Below are positions 44,334 to 51,872 of a stretch of 64,000 nt of DNA, piece after piece; the stretch's first letter is position 1; the number at the start of each line of letters is the position of its first letter. The notes under the pieces were generated by a model. It did not search any database, was not told the origin of the DNA, and saw nothing but the letters and a program-made list of their open reading frames with translations. Position numbers and translations under genes: made by a program. Source of the stretch: Pseudomonas fluorescens (GTDB lineage: Bacteria; Pseudomonadota; Gammaproteobacteria; Pseudomonadales; Pseudomonadaceae); contig NZ_LACC01000027.1 of NCBI RefSeq assembly GCF_000967965.1, positions 17,335 through 81,334 of the forward strand, written 5' to 3'.

Positions 44334-44887
44334 CCCTGAGAGTTTTTCAGGTGTTCGCGTGCGACGTCGAGAATCCGTTGGGCAAACTCGGCGTCGGCAA
44401 CGCTGCGCGATAACAGCAAGGCGCCGACCAGCGTAGACATGATGACGATGCTGCGGTCGGCGGTGTGCTCTCCGTCAAGGGTGTGCTGGATCTGATCGAG
44501 TCGCGCCTGGAGCACGACGTCGCTGGTCGGACTCGGTTGACCACGCAGCCCCAGTTCCGAAGAAATAGTCAGCAGCGGGCAGCCTTCGTGGGGTGAGGTT
44601 TGATGCCATTCGGACAGGTAGGCGTCGATGAAGGCTTCGAGTGGCTGTTCCTCTGCGAAGATTTGCGCGCACAACTCGTCGACTTGTGCGCCAGCCTCCT
44701 GCAAGGCTTTCTCTACCAGTTCGTCTTTGGACTTGAAGTGCGAGTAAAAGCCACCGTGGGTCAAGCCCAGAGCTTTCATCAGGGGTTGCAGCCCGGTCGC
44801 GCCGATACCGTCGCGTCGAAATCGCGCTGAAGCTTCCTTGATTATGCGTTGGTGGGTCTGGGCTTTATGGTCCTGCGAGTAACGCAT
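44330..44887 (-). CDS. TetR-family transcriptional regulator
   Basis: 185 residues from the ATG at 44887 (MRYSQDHKAQTHQRIIKEAS). The N-terminal helix-turn-helix is GIGATGLQPLMKALGLTHGGFYSHFKSKDELVEKAL, with a ligand-binding helical domain after it; SELGLRGQPSP is like the AcrR/NemR-type C-terminal domain. It is convergent with fabF2 and the SDR, so it may regulate them or an unseen target. An open frame upstream of 44887 is ignored. Confidence 0.88.
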   Translation of the reverse strand: MRYSQDHKAQTHQRIIKEASARFRRDGIGATGLQPLMKALGLTHGGFYSHFKSKDELVEKALQEAGAQVDELCAQIFAEEQPLEAFIDAYLSEWHQTSPHEGCPLLTISSELGLRGQPSPTSDVVLQARLDQIQHTLDGEHTADRSIVIMSTLVGALLLSRSVADAEFAQRILDVAREHLKNSQG

Positions 44888-45023
44888 CTGATATCTCCGC
44901 ATCAATGCGGCCATATTAACCAATGGAAATTGCATGGTGACTGTACTTCTACTTCTAATAAACATGCAGATGCTTCGATATGGGTGCAAAGCGGCATGAT
45001 TCCGGGAGATTTCACGCAAAAAC

Positions 45024-45050
45024 AAACCCCGCCGTTCAAGGCGGGGTTTT
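45024..45050. terminator. Bidirectional terminator
   Basis: ACCCCGCC/GGCGGGGT with A/T-rich flanks on both sides, just beyond the stop of the DUF2897 gene. Confidence 0.85.
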
Positions 45051-45053
45051 CAG

Positions 45054-45221
45054 TCAGCGGTCCTGCGCTTCCTTGGCGTCCATTTCCGCATTGCGTTCGG
45101 CGACGCGCTTGCGTTGTTCTTCGGTCAGTTCGACCTTGTTGGCGGTGTCGCGCAGCAGCATCAGACCACCAACGATCGAGCCGATGGCAACGACCAGAAT
45201 CAACCAGGCATACCAGGGCAT
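45054..45221 (-). CDS. DUF2897-family small membrane protein
   Basis: 55 residues from the ATG at 45221, with AAGGAGAG upstream. One transmembrane helix (about 3-24; WYAWLILVVAIGSIVGGLMLL) and a charged helical tail ending KEAQDR. The family is small and uncharacterised. Confidence 0.82.
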   Translation of the reverse strand: MPWYAWLILVVAIGSIVGGLMLLRDTANKVELTEEQRKRVAERNAEMDAKEAQDR

Positions 45222-45361
45222 AGGACTCTCCTTGAAAGCAGGCGGTCGGCGAGGGCTCGCCAACCGATCGTGCATACCACTTTGAGTGATGGGGTTTCAT
45301 CGCAGTTCCATCGCTATCACCCCCATTCTATGCCTGTTGTTCAAGGTTGACTCGAACGCTT

Positions 45362-46726
45362 TCAATGTCCGGTCAGCATCGCATCCGCCGGCGCTTCGGC
45401 GCGCAGTTGTGCGGTGAGCATGAAGTACACGAAACCTGCCGCCATGAAGCCCAGGAAGATCAGGCCGATCAACGTGTTGAACCAGGCCATCGCCACCAGG
45501 CACACCACTGCCAGCATCAGTGCAATGAACGGCACCAGCGGGTAGCAAGGGGCGCGGAAGGTGCGTTCCAGGTTCGGCTCGGTTTTACGCAGTTTGAACA
45601 GGCTGAGCATGCTCATGATGTACATCACGATGGCGCCGAACACGGCCATGGTGATCATCGCGGCGGTCAGCGTCATGCCGCCGAGGTTGATCAAGCCGTC
45701 GCTGTAGATGGCTGCAGTGCCGATGACACCGCCGGCGATGATCGCCCGGTGCGGAGTTTGAAAACGCGACAGTCTGGCCAGGGACGCCGGCAGGTAACCG
45801 GCCCGGGCGAGGGCGAAGAACTGCCGCGAATAGCCAAGTATGATCCCGTGGAAACTCGCCACCAGACCAAACAGGCCGATCCACACCAGCATGTGCAGCC
45901 AGCCCGAGCTTTCGCCTACCACGGTTTTCATCGCCTGGGGCAGCGGGTCGTTGATGTTCGACAGGGTGCGCCAGTCGCCGACGCCACCGGCGAAGAACAT
46001 CACACCCATCGCCAGCAGCACCAGGGTCAGGATACCGCTGATGTAAGCCTTGGGAATCGTGCGTTTCGGGTCCTTGGCTTCTTCGGCGGCCATGGCAGCG
46101 CCTTCGATGGCGAGGAAGAACCAGATGGCGAAGGGGATCGCCGCGAACATCCCGGCAATCGCCGGACCACCGAATACATCGGAACCGGCCCAGCCATTGA
46201 GGGCGAAATGGCTGAAGCTGAATGCCGGGGCGACCACACCCATGAACACCAGCAATTCTGCGACCGCCAACACGCAGACCACCAGTTCGAAGGTGGCTGC
46301 CAGTTTTACGCCGAGGATGTTGAGGCCCATGAATACGATGTAGGCACCGACTGCCGCGTGTTTCGGGTCCAGGGCTGGAAACTGGACATTGAGGTAGGCG
46401 CCGATGGCCAGGGCAATCGCCGGTGGGGCGAAGACGAATTCGATCAGTGTCGCCAGCCCGGCGATCAATCCGCCTTTCTCGCCAAAGGCGCGACGACTGT
46501 AGGCAAAGGGACCGCCGGCATGGGGAATGGCGGTGGTCAGCTCGGTGAAACTGAAGATGAAGCAGGTGTACATGGTGGCAACCATGAACGAGGTCACCAG
46601 AAAGCCCAAGGTCCCGGCCACGCCCCAGCCATAGCTCCAGCCGAAATACTCTCCGGAAATCACCAGCCCGACCGCAATGCCCCACAGGTGCAAGGTGCCC
46701 AGCGTGGGTTTGAGTTGTGTGTTCAT
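45362..46726 (-). CDS. eat: APC-family amino acid/ethanolamine permease
   Basis: 454 residues with 12 predicted helices. GEYFGWSYGWGVAG near residue 25, TAIPHAGGPFAYSRRAFG and AIPFAIWFFLAIEGAAMAAEEAKDPKRTIPKA are typical of the ethanolamine permease (eat/EutP) group of APC transporters. The start is the ATG at 46726 (MNTQLKPTLGTLHLW). No ethanolamine ammonia-lyase genes (eutBC) lie beside it, so the substrate is inferred from sequence resemblance only. Confidence 0.85.
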   Translation of the reverse strand: MNTQLKPTLGTLHLWGIAVGLVISGEYFGWSYGWGVAGTLGFLVTSFMVATMYTCFIFSFTELTTAIPHAGGPFAYSRRAFGEKGGLIAGLATLIEFVFAPPAIALAIGAYLNVQFPALDPKHAAVGAYIVFMGLNILGVKLAATFELVVCVLAVAELLVFMGVVAPAFSFSHFALNGWAGSDVFGGPAIAGMFAAIPFAIWFFLAIEGAAMAAEEAKDPKRTIPKAYISGILTLVLLAMGVMFFAGGVGDWRTLSNINDPLPQAMKTVVGESSGWLHMLVWIGLFGLVASFHGIILGYSRQFFALARAGYLPASLARLSRFQTPHRAIIAGGVIGTAAIYSDGLINLGGMTLTAAMITMAVFGAIVMYIMSMLSLFKLRKTEPNLERTFRAPCYPLVPFIALMLAVVCLVAMAWFNTLIGLIFLGFMAAGFVYFMLTAQLRAEAPADAMLTGH

Positions 46727-46897
46727 GGGTTTGCTCCCTGAGTGGTTTGGAAAGCTCGGGGGAGGCCAGTGCAGTGGGCGTGCCATTTCGCGATTGTGCG
46801 TCGTAATGGGCTGAAAGCTGTCGTATCGGGGATGATCGCTGCTGGATGCATGCTTTTTGATGCGCCAGTTGGGTGCGTTGATGTCTGTTGTGCCGCC

Positions 46898-46984
46898 ATC
46901 GCGAACAAGCTCGCTCCCACAGTGGAGCCATGTTGTATGGGCTGACGCCTCTCAAATATGGGAGCAAGCTTGCTAGCAATGAGG
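46898..46984. repeat. Degenerate REP pair
   Basis: ATCGCGAACAAGCTCGCTCC and, inverted, ATGGGAGCAAGCTTGCTAGC; both arms have lost a few positions of the GTGGGAGC class. Confidence 0.75.
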
Positions 46985-47034
46985 CCCGCGCATGCGCCAT
47001 CAATCCTCGCTGTAACAAAGCCATAAACCCACTC

Positions 47035-47060
47035 TTTACGCTTTCTTTATGCCCCGCGGG
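47035..47060 (+). promoter_or_regulatory. Candidate KdpE operator
   Basis: Two half-sites TTTACG and TTTATG, 11 bases apart, with CTTTC between and CCCCGC directly after. From memory, the E. coli kdp operator has TTTATA, CTTTTT, TTTACA, CCCCGC in the same spacing. It is 83 bases before the kdpF ATG. An OmpR-type dimer would bind such a tandem. Confidence 0.6.
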
Positions 47061-47142
47061 CACCCTCAGTCTCGTTCCTTTACAGCCTCCTTTCCGACAA
47101 TGACTCCACACGCGGCAATACGCCGTAACACGGAGAACTTCC

Positions 47143-47232
47143 ATGAGCGTTCTGGACGGGGTGTCGCTGCTGCTCGCAGTGGGGCTGTTCATCTATCTGT
47201 TGGTTGCGCTGTTGCGCGCGGACCGGAACTAG
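47143..47232 (+). CDS. kdpF: K+-transporting ATPase small subunit KdpF
   Basis: 29 residues: one hydrophobic helix (VSLLLAVGLFIYLLVALLR) between MSVLDG and ADRN. CGGAGAA precedes the ATG, and kdpA starts eight bases after the stop. Matches KdpF, which stabilises the KdpABC complex in the inner membrane. Confidence 0.92.
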   Translation: MSVLDGVSLLLAVGLFIYLLVALLRADRN

Positions 47233-47240
47233 GAGCGGCT

Positions 47241-48935
47241 ATGCACAGTTATGACTATTGGCTGATCCTCGGGTTTTTCGCCCTGGTATTGGTCCCGGCG
47301 CCGTTTCTCGGGCGCTTCTACTACAAGGTGATGGAAGGGCAGCGCACGTGGCTGTCGCCGGTCCTCGGGCCAGTCGAACGTGGCTGTTACCGACTGGCCG
47401 GGGTTGACCCGCAAGCCGAACAGAGCTGGCAGAAATACGCCCTGGCCTTGCTTGCCTTCAACCTCGCGGGTTTCCTGCTGTTGTTCACCATCTTGCTGTT
47501 CCAGGACCACCTGCCGCTGAATCCGCAGAACCTGCCGGGTCAGGAGTGGACGCTGGCGTTCAACACCGCCGTCAGCTTCATGACCAACACCAACTGGCAG
47601 GCCTATAGCGGCGAAGCATCCCTGAGCTACTTGAGCCAGATGGTAGGCCTCACCGTGCAGAACTTCGTCAGCGCCGCCACCGGCCTGGCGGTACTGGTCG
47701 CGCTGTGTCGCGGCATCGGCCGCAAGTCCACTCGAACCCTGGGCAACTTCTGGGTCGACATGACCCGCGCCACCCTCTACGGCTTGCTGCCGTTGTGCCT
47801 GCTGCTGGCGCTGTACCTGGTCTGGCAGGGCGTGCCGCAAACCTTCGCGCAGTACGTGAATGCGGTGACGATGCAAGGTGTTGACCAAGTGATCCCGCTA
47901 GGGCCGGCTGCCAGCCAGATTGCGATCAAGCAACTGGGCACCAACGGTGGCGGTTTCTTTGGCGTGAACTCGGCGCATCCGTTCGAGAACCCGACGGCCT
48001 GGAGCAACCTGTTCGAAATGGCCTCGATCATTTTGATCCCCGTCGCGCTGGTGTTCACCTTCGGCCATTACGTGAAGGACCTGCGCCAGAGCCGGGCGAT
48101 CATCGCCTGCATGTTGGCGTTGTTCCTGATCGGCGGCGCGACCTCGCTATGGGCTGAATACCAGCCGAACCCGGCCCTGAACAATGTCGCCGTCGAACAG
48201 ACCGCGCCGCTCGAAGGCAAGGAAGCGCGCTTCGGCACTACCGCCACTGTGTTGTGGTCGGTGACCACCACGGCCGCGTCCAACGGTTCGGTGAACGGCA
48301 TGCACGACAGCCTCAACCCGCTGAGCGGCATGGTGGCCCTGGTCAACATGATGGTGGGCGAAGTGATCTTCGGCGGCGTCGGTGCCGGGCTTTACGGCAT
48401 GTTGCTCAACGTGCTGATCGCGGTGTTCCTCGCCGGCCTGATGATCGGTCGTACTCCGGAATACCTTGGCAAGAAACTGCAGGCCAAGGAAGTGCAATTG
48501 CTAGTGGTGACCCTGATGGTCATGCCGATTGGCGTACTGGTGCTCGGCGCGATCGCCGCCAGCCTGCCAGGCCCGGTGGCCGCAGTGAGCAACCCTGGGC
48601 CTCACGGATTCAGTCAGTTGCTCTACGCCTACACCTCGGCCAGTGCCAACAACGGTTCCGCCTTCGCGGGCCTCGGCGCCAACACACCCTTTCACAACTT
48701 GATGCTGGGCCTGGGCATGTTGATCGGTCGCTTCGGCTACATCCTCCCGGTCCTGGCCCTGGCCGGCAGCCTGGCGATGAAGAAAACCGCGCCGATCGGG
48801 CAGAACAGCTTCCCGACCCACGGCCCGCTGTTCGTGACCCTGCTGACCGTGACCATTTTGCTGGTGGGTGGTTTGACCTTCCTGCCGACGTTGGCGCTGG
48901 GTCCTATCGCTGAACACTTGAGCATGGGCTTCTGA
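47241..48935 (+). CDS. kdpA: K+-transporting ATPase subunit A
   Basis: 564 residues, about ten helices, the potassium-channel-like subunit. Selectivity-filter-like segments TNTNWQAYSGE, GTNGGGFFGVNS, TTAASNGSVNGMHD and SANNGSAFAGLG match the four filter repeats of KdpA. AGGAGCGGCT precedes the ATG. It conducts K+ into the complex powered by KdpB. Confidence 0.97.
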   Translation: MHSYDYWLILGFFALVLVPAPFLGRFYYKVMEGQRTWLSPVLGPVERGCYRLAGVDPQAEQSWQKYALALLAFNLAGFLLLFTILLFQDHLPLNPQNLPGQEWTLAFNTAVSFMTNTNWQAYSGEASLSYLSQMVGLTVQNFVSAATGLAVLVALCRGIGRKSTRTLGNFWVDMTRATLYGLLPLCLLLALYLVWQGVPQTFAQYVNAVTMQGVDQVIPLGPAASQIAIKQLGTNGGGFFGVNSAHPFENPTAWSNLFEMASIILIPVALVFTFGHYVKDLRQSRAIIACMLALFLIGGATSLWAEYQPNPALNNVAVEQTAPLEGKEARFGTTATVLWSVTTTAASNGSVNGMHDSLNPLSGMVALVNMMVGEVIFGGVGAGLYGMLLNVLIAVFLAGLMIGRTPEYLGKKLQAKEVQLLVVTLMVMPIGVLVLGAIAASLPGPVAAVSNPGPHGFSQLLYAYTSASANNGSAFAGLGANTPFHNLMLGLGMLIGRFGYILPVLALAGSLAMKKTAPIGQNSFPTHGPLFVTLLTVTILLVGGLTFLPTLALGPIAEHLSMGF

Positions 48936-48942
48936 GGAATCA

Positions 48943-51003
48943 ATGATGAATATGCCCGTAACCAAAACCGTCGCCGCCAAAGCGCCGGAACAACCGAAAA
49001 CCGCCATCTCGGCCCTGTGGCGCCCGGCGCTGGTGCAAGCCTTCGTCAAACTCGACCCACGGCAGTTGCAGCGTGCGCCGGTGATGCTGGTGGTCGAACT
49101 GACGGCGATCCTGACCACCGTGTTGTGCTTCATTCCCGACACGGCGGTGCCGACTTTCGTCGCCGCGCAAATCGCGGTGTGGCTGTGGTTCACCGTCCTG
49201 TTCGCCAACTTCGCCGAAGCCCTGGCCGAAGGTCGCGGCAAGGCCCGCGCCGACAGCCTCAAGGCCGGTAGCGAAGGCCTCAGCGCCCGGCGCAAGACCA
49301 GCAACGGCAGCTTTCAGGTGGTGCCAGCCGCCAACCTGCGCAAAGGCGATGTGGTGCGCGTCGAAGCGGGGGAAATGATCCCCGGTGACGGCGAGGTGAT
49401 CGAAGGCATCGCGGCGGTCAACGAAGCGGCGATTACCGGTGAATCGGCGCCGGTGATTCGCGAGTCCGGTGGCGACCGTTCGGCCGTTACCGGCAACACA
49501 CGGCTGGTGTCTGACTGGCTGCTGGTGAAGATCACCGCCAACCCCGGCGAGTCGACCCTGGACCGCATGATCGCCCTGGTCGAAGGCGCCAAACGCCAGA
49601 AAACCCCGAACGAAGTGGCGCTCGACATCCTGCTGATCGGCCTGACCCTGATCTTCCTGCTGGTCGTGGTGACCCTGCAACCGTTCGCCCACTTCGCCAG
49701 TGGCAGCCTGCCGCTGGTGTTCCTGGTGGCGCTGTTGGTCACATTGATTCCGACCACCATCGGCGGTTTGCTCTCGGCCATCGGTATCGCCGGGATGGAT
49801 CGGCTGGTACGTCTGAACGTGATCGCCAAGTCCGGTCGTGCGGTGGAAGCAGCGGGGGACGTGCACGTCCTGCTGCTGGACAAGACCGGCACCATCACCT
49901 TCGGTAACCGTCGTTGCTCGGCGGTGTATGCCGCGCCTGGCGTGACAGCCAGGGAGCTGGCCGAAGGCGCATTGCTGGCTTCGCTGGCCGACGACACTGC
50001 GGAAGGCAAGTCGATCGTCGAGTACCTGCGCGGCACTCATCCGCAACCGGAACCATCCGCTGACGTGCTGACAGCCGTGCCATTCAGTGCCGAAACCCGC
50101 TTGTCTGGTGTCGACTATCAAGGGCGCGTGTACCGCAAAGGTGCGGTGGATTCGTTGCTGGCGTTCGTGGGCCTCAAACGTGCGGACCTGGCACCGGCCT
50201 TGTCCCGTGAAATCGACAAGATCGCCCAAAGCGGTGGCACCCCGTTGTTGGTGTGTGCCGACGGCAAGTTGCTCGGGGCGATCCACCTCAAGGACGTGGT
50301 CAAGCCCGGTATCCGCGAGCGTTTCGCCGAGTTGCGCAAACTGGGGATCCGCACCGTCATGGTTACCGGCGACAACCCGTTGACCGCTGCTGCCATCGCC
50401 GCTGAGGCAGGTGTGGACGATGTGCTGGCGGAAGCCACGCCGGAGAAAAAACTGGCGCGTATTCGTCATGAGCAAAACGACGGTCGTCTGGTCGCCATGT
50501 GCGGCGACGGCGCCAACGACGCCCCGGCCCTGGCCCAGGCGGACGTCGGCATGGCGATGAATGACGGCACGCAAGCGGCCCGTGAAGCGGCCAACATGGT
50601 CGACCTCGACAGCGACCCGACCAAGCTGCTGGACGTGGTGCAAATCGGCAAGGAGTTGCTGGTTACCCGCGGTGCGCTGACGACCTTTTCCATCGCCAAC
50701 GACGTGGCCAAGTACTTCGCAATCCTGCCGGCGCTGTTCGCCGCGATCTACCCGCAACTGGGCGTACTCAACGTGATGCACCTGAGCAGCCCGCAGAGCG
50801 CGATTCTCTCGGCGATCGTGTTCAACGCCCTGATCATTGTGGTGCTGATTCCGCTGGCGCTGCGCGGAGTGCGGGTTCACGCGGCAAGTGCGGCGGCGTT
50901 GCTGCGGCGCAATCTGCTGATCTACGGCCTGGGCGGGATCCTGGTGCCGTTCGTGGGCATCAAGGCGATCGACATGCTGTTGACGGCGTTGCATTGGGTT
51001 TGA
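48943..51003 (+). CDS. kdpB: K+-transporting P-type ATPase subunit B
   Basis: 686 residues, P-type ATPase. Phosphorylation motif LLLDKTGTITFGNR near residue 310, actuator motif ITGESAPV near 165, MVTGDNPLTAAAIAAEAGVDD and hinge GDGANDAPALAQADVG. Seven transmembrane helices. The start may be the first or second ATG at 48943/48946. Seven bases separate it from kdpA. kdpC does not follow directly: a REP element intervenes. Confidence 0.97.
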   Translation: MMNMPVTKTVAAKAPEQPKTAISALWRPALVQAFVKLDPRQLQRAPVMLVVELTAILTTVLCFIPDTAVPTFVAAQIAVWLWFTVLFANFAEALAEGRGKARADSLKAGSEGLSARRKTSNGSFQVVPAANLRKGDVVRVEAGEMIPGDGEVIEGIAAVNEAAITGESAPVIRESGGDRSAVTGNTRLVSDWLLVKITANPGESTLDRMIALVEGAKRQKTPNEVALDILLIGLTLIFLLVVVTLQPFAHFASGSLPLVFLVALLVTLIPTTIGGLLSAIGIAGMDRLVRLNVIAKSGRAVEAAGDVHVLLLDKTGTITFGNRRCSAVYAAPGVTARELAEGALLASLADDTAEGKSIVEYLRGTHPQPEPSADVLTAVPFSAETRLSGVDYQGRVYRKGAVDSLLAFVGLKRADLAPALSREIDKIAQSGGTPLLVCADGKLLGAIHLKDVVKPGIRERFAELRKLGIRTVMVTGDNPLTAAAIAAEAGVDDVLAEATPEKKLARIRHEQNDGRLVAMCGDGANDAPALAQADVGMAMNDGTQAAREAANMVDLDSDPTKLLDVVQIGKELLVTRGALTTFSIANDVAKYFAILPALFAAIYPQLGVLNVMHLSSPQSAILSAIVFNALIIVVLIPLALRGVRVHAASAAALLRRNLLIYGLGGILVPFVGIKAIDMLLTALHWV

Positions 51004-51020
51004 TGGCCGGTGCTGGTTTT

Positions 51021-51152
51021 TGTGGCGAGGGAGCTTGCTCCCGCTGGGCTGCGTAGCAGCCCCAACCCAACCGCCACGTTTTTTCAGGCACACCGCAGTC
51101 ATTGGTCAGGCGGCTGCTTCGCACCCGAACGGGAGCAAGCTCCCTCGCCACA
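51021..51152. repeat. REP pair inside the kdp operon, GTGGCGAGG class
   Basis: TGTGGCGAGGGAGCTTGCTC and the inverted GAGCAAGCTCCCTCGCCACA fill most of the 203-base gap between kdpB and kdpC. Same class as 8171-8298. Confidence 0.9.
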
Positions 51153-51206
51153 AGTGATGGGTGTGTCCGTGAGTGATGAGTACTCTCTGAATTCGAGGAT
51201 TTTGCA

Positions 51207-51752
51207 ATGTCCACATTGATACGCCCGGCCCTGAGCCTGCTGGTCCTGATGACGCTGATCACCGGCGTTGCTTATCCACTGGTGGTCACCGGCGTGGCCC
51301 AGGTCGCGTTCCCGGATCAGGCCAACGGCAGCCTGGTGCGGGATACCGAGGGCAAGGTCCGCGGTTCCTCGCTGATCGCCCAGGATTTCGTCGGCGACGC
51401 CTGGTTCCACCCGCGCCCTTCGGCCGGTGCCTTTGCCACCGTGTCGAGCAGCGCCAGCAACCTGTCGCCAAGCAACCCGGCGTTGGCGACGCGGGTGATC
51501 GACGAGGCCAGCAAACTGCTGGTGCCTGGCCAAGGACCGGTGCCCCTGGCGCTGGTCACTACGTCCGGCAGCGGTCTCGATCCGCACTTGCCACCGGCGG
51601 CGATTGCCTATCAACTGGCGCGTGTCGCAACGGCGCGCAACCTGCCGGTCGCGACACTGCAGCAACTGTTGGACGCCCACATCGAGCAACCACTGATAGG
51701 CCCGCCGGTGGTCAATGTGCTTGAGTTGAATCGGGCGCTGGAAAACCTGTAG
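51207..51752 (+). CDS. kdpC: K+-transporting ATPase subunit C
   Basis: 181 residues with an N-terminal helix (about 5-30; ALSLLVLMTLITGVAYPLVVTGVAQ), then a soluble periplasmic domain with GSSLIAQDF, WFHPRPSAG, SNLSPSNPAL and the conserved end TSGSGLDPHLPPAAIAYQLARVA. It is needed for the assembly and function of the Kdp complex. Separated from kdpB by a REP repeat, it may still be on one transcript. Confidence 0.97.
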   Translation: MSTLIRPALSLLVLMTLITGVAYPLVVTGVAQVAFPDQANGSLVRDTEGKVRGSSLIAQDFVGDAWFHPRPSAGAFATVSSSASNLSPSNPALATRVIDEASKLLVPGQGPVPLALVTTSGSGLDPHLPPAAIAYQLARVATARNLPVATLQQLLDAHIEQPLIGPPVVNVLELNRALENL

Positions 51753-51754
51753 AT

Positions 51755-51832
51755 CAAAAGATCGCAGGCTTCGCCAGCTCCTACAGGATGTACGCCATCT
51801 GGTGTAGGAGCTGCCGCAGGCTGCGATCTTTT
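51755..51832. repeat. REP-like palindrome, GTAGGAGCTGCCGCAGG class
   Basis: Inverted pair: AAAAGATCGCAGGCTTCGCC and GGTGTAGGAGCTGCCGCAGG followed by CTGCGATCTTTT. It starts three bases after the kdpC stop. A different repeat class from that between kdpB and kdpC. Confidence 0.85.
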
Positions 51833-51872
51833 AATGCCACTCCCAAATATCAAGTCAAACAAGGCAATGAAA

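Larger units (their letters stand above)
46727..47142. other. Divergent control region between the permease gene and kdpF
   Basis: 416 bases with no gene. It contains a degenerate REP pair (46898-46984) and, close to kdpF, a KdpE-operator-like sequence (47035-47060). Confidence 0.7.

Noticed and set aside
45347..47192. Long frames in other phases over the permease gene
   Set aside because: Permease translation has clear helices and family motifs; the others do not.
48940..51102. Long minus-strand frame (720 codons) opposite kdpB
   Set aside because: It mirrors the GC-rich codon structure of kdpB, is rich in His, Gln and Arg, has no known motif, and kdpB is complete.
51010..51219. Small frame between kdpB and kdpC
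   Set aside because: It is translated REP sequence.
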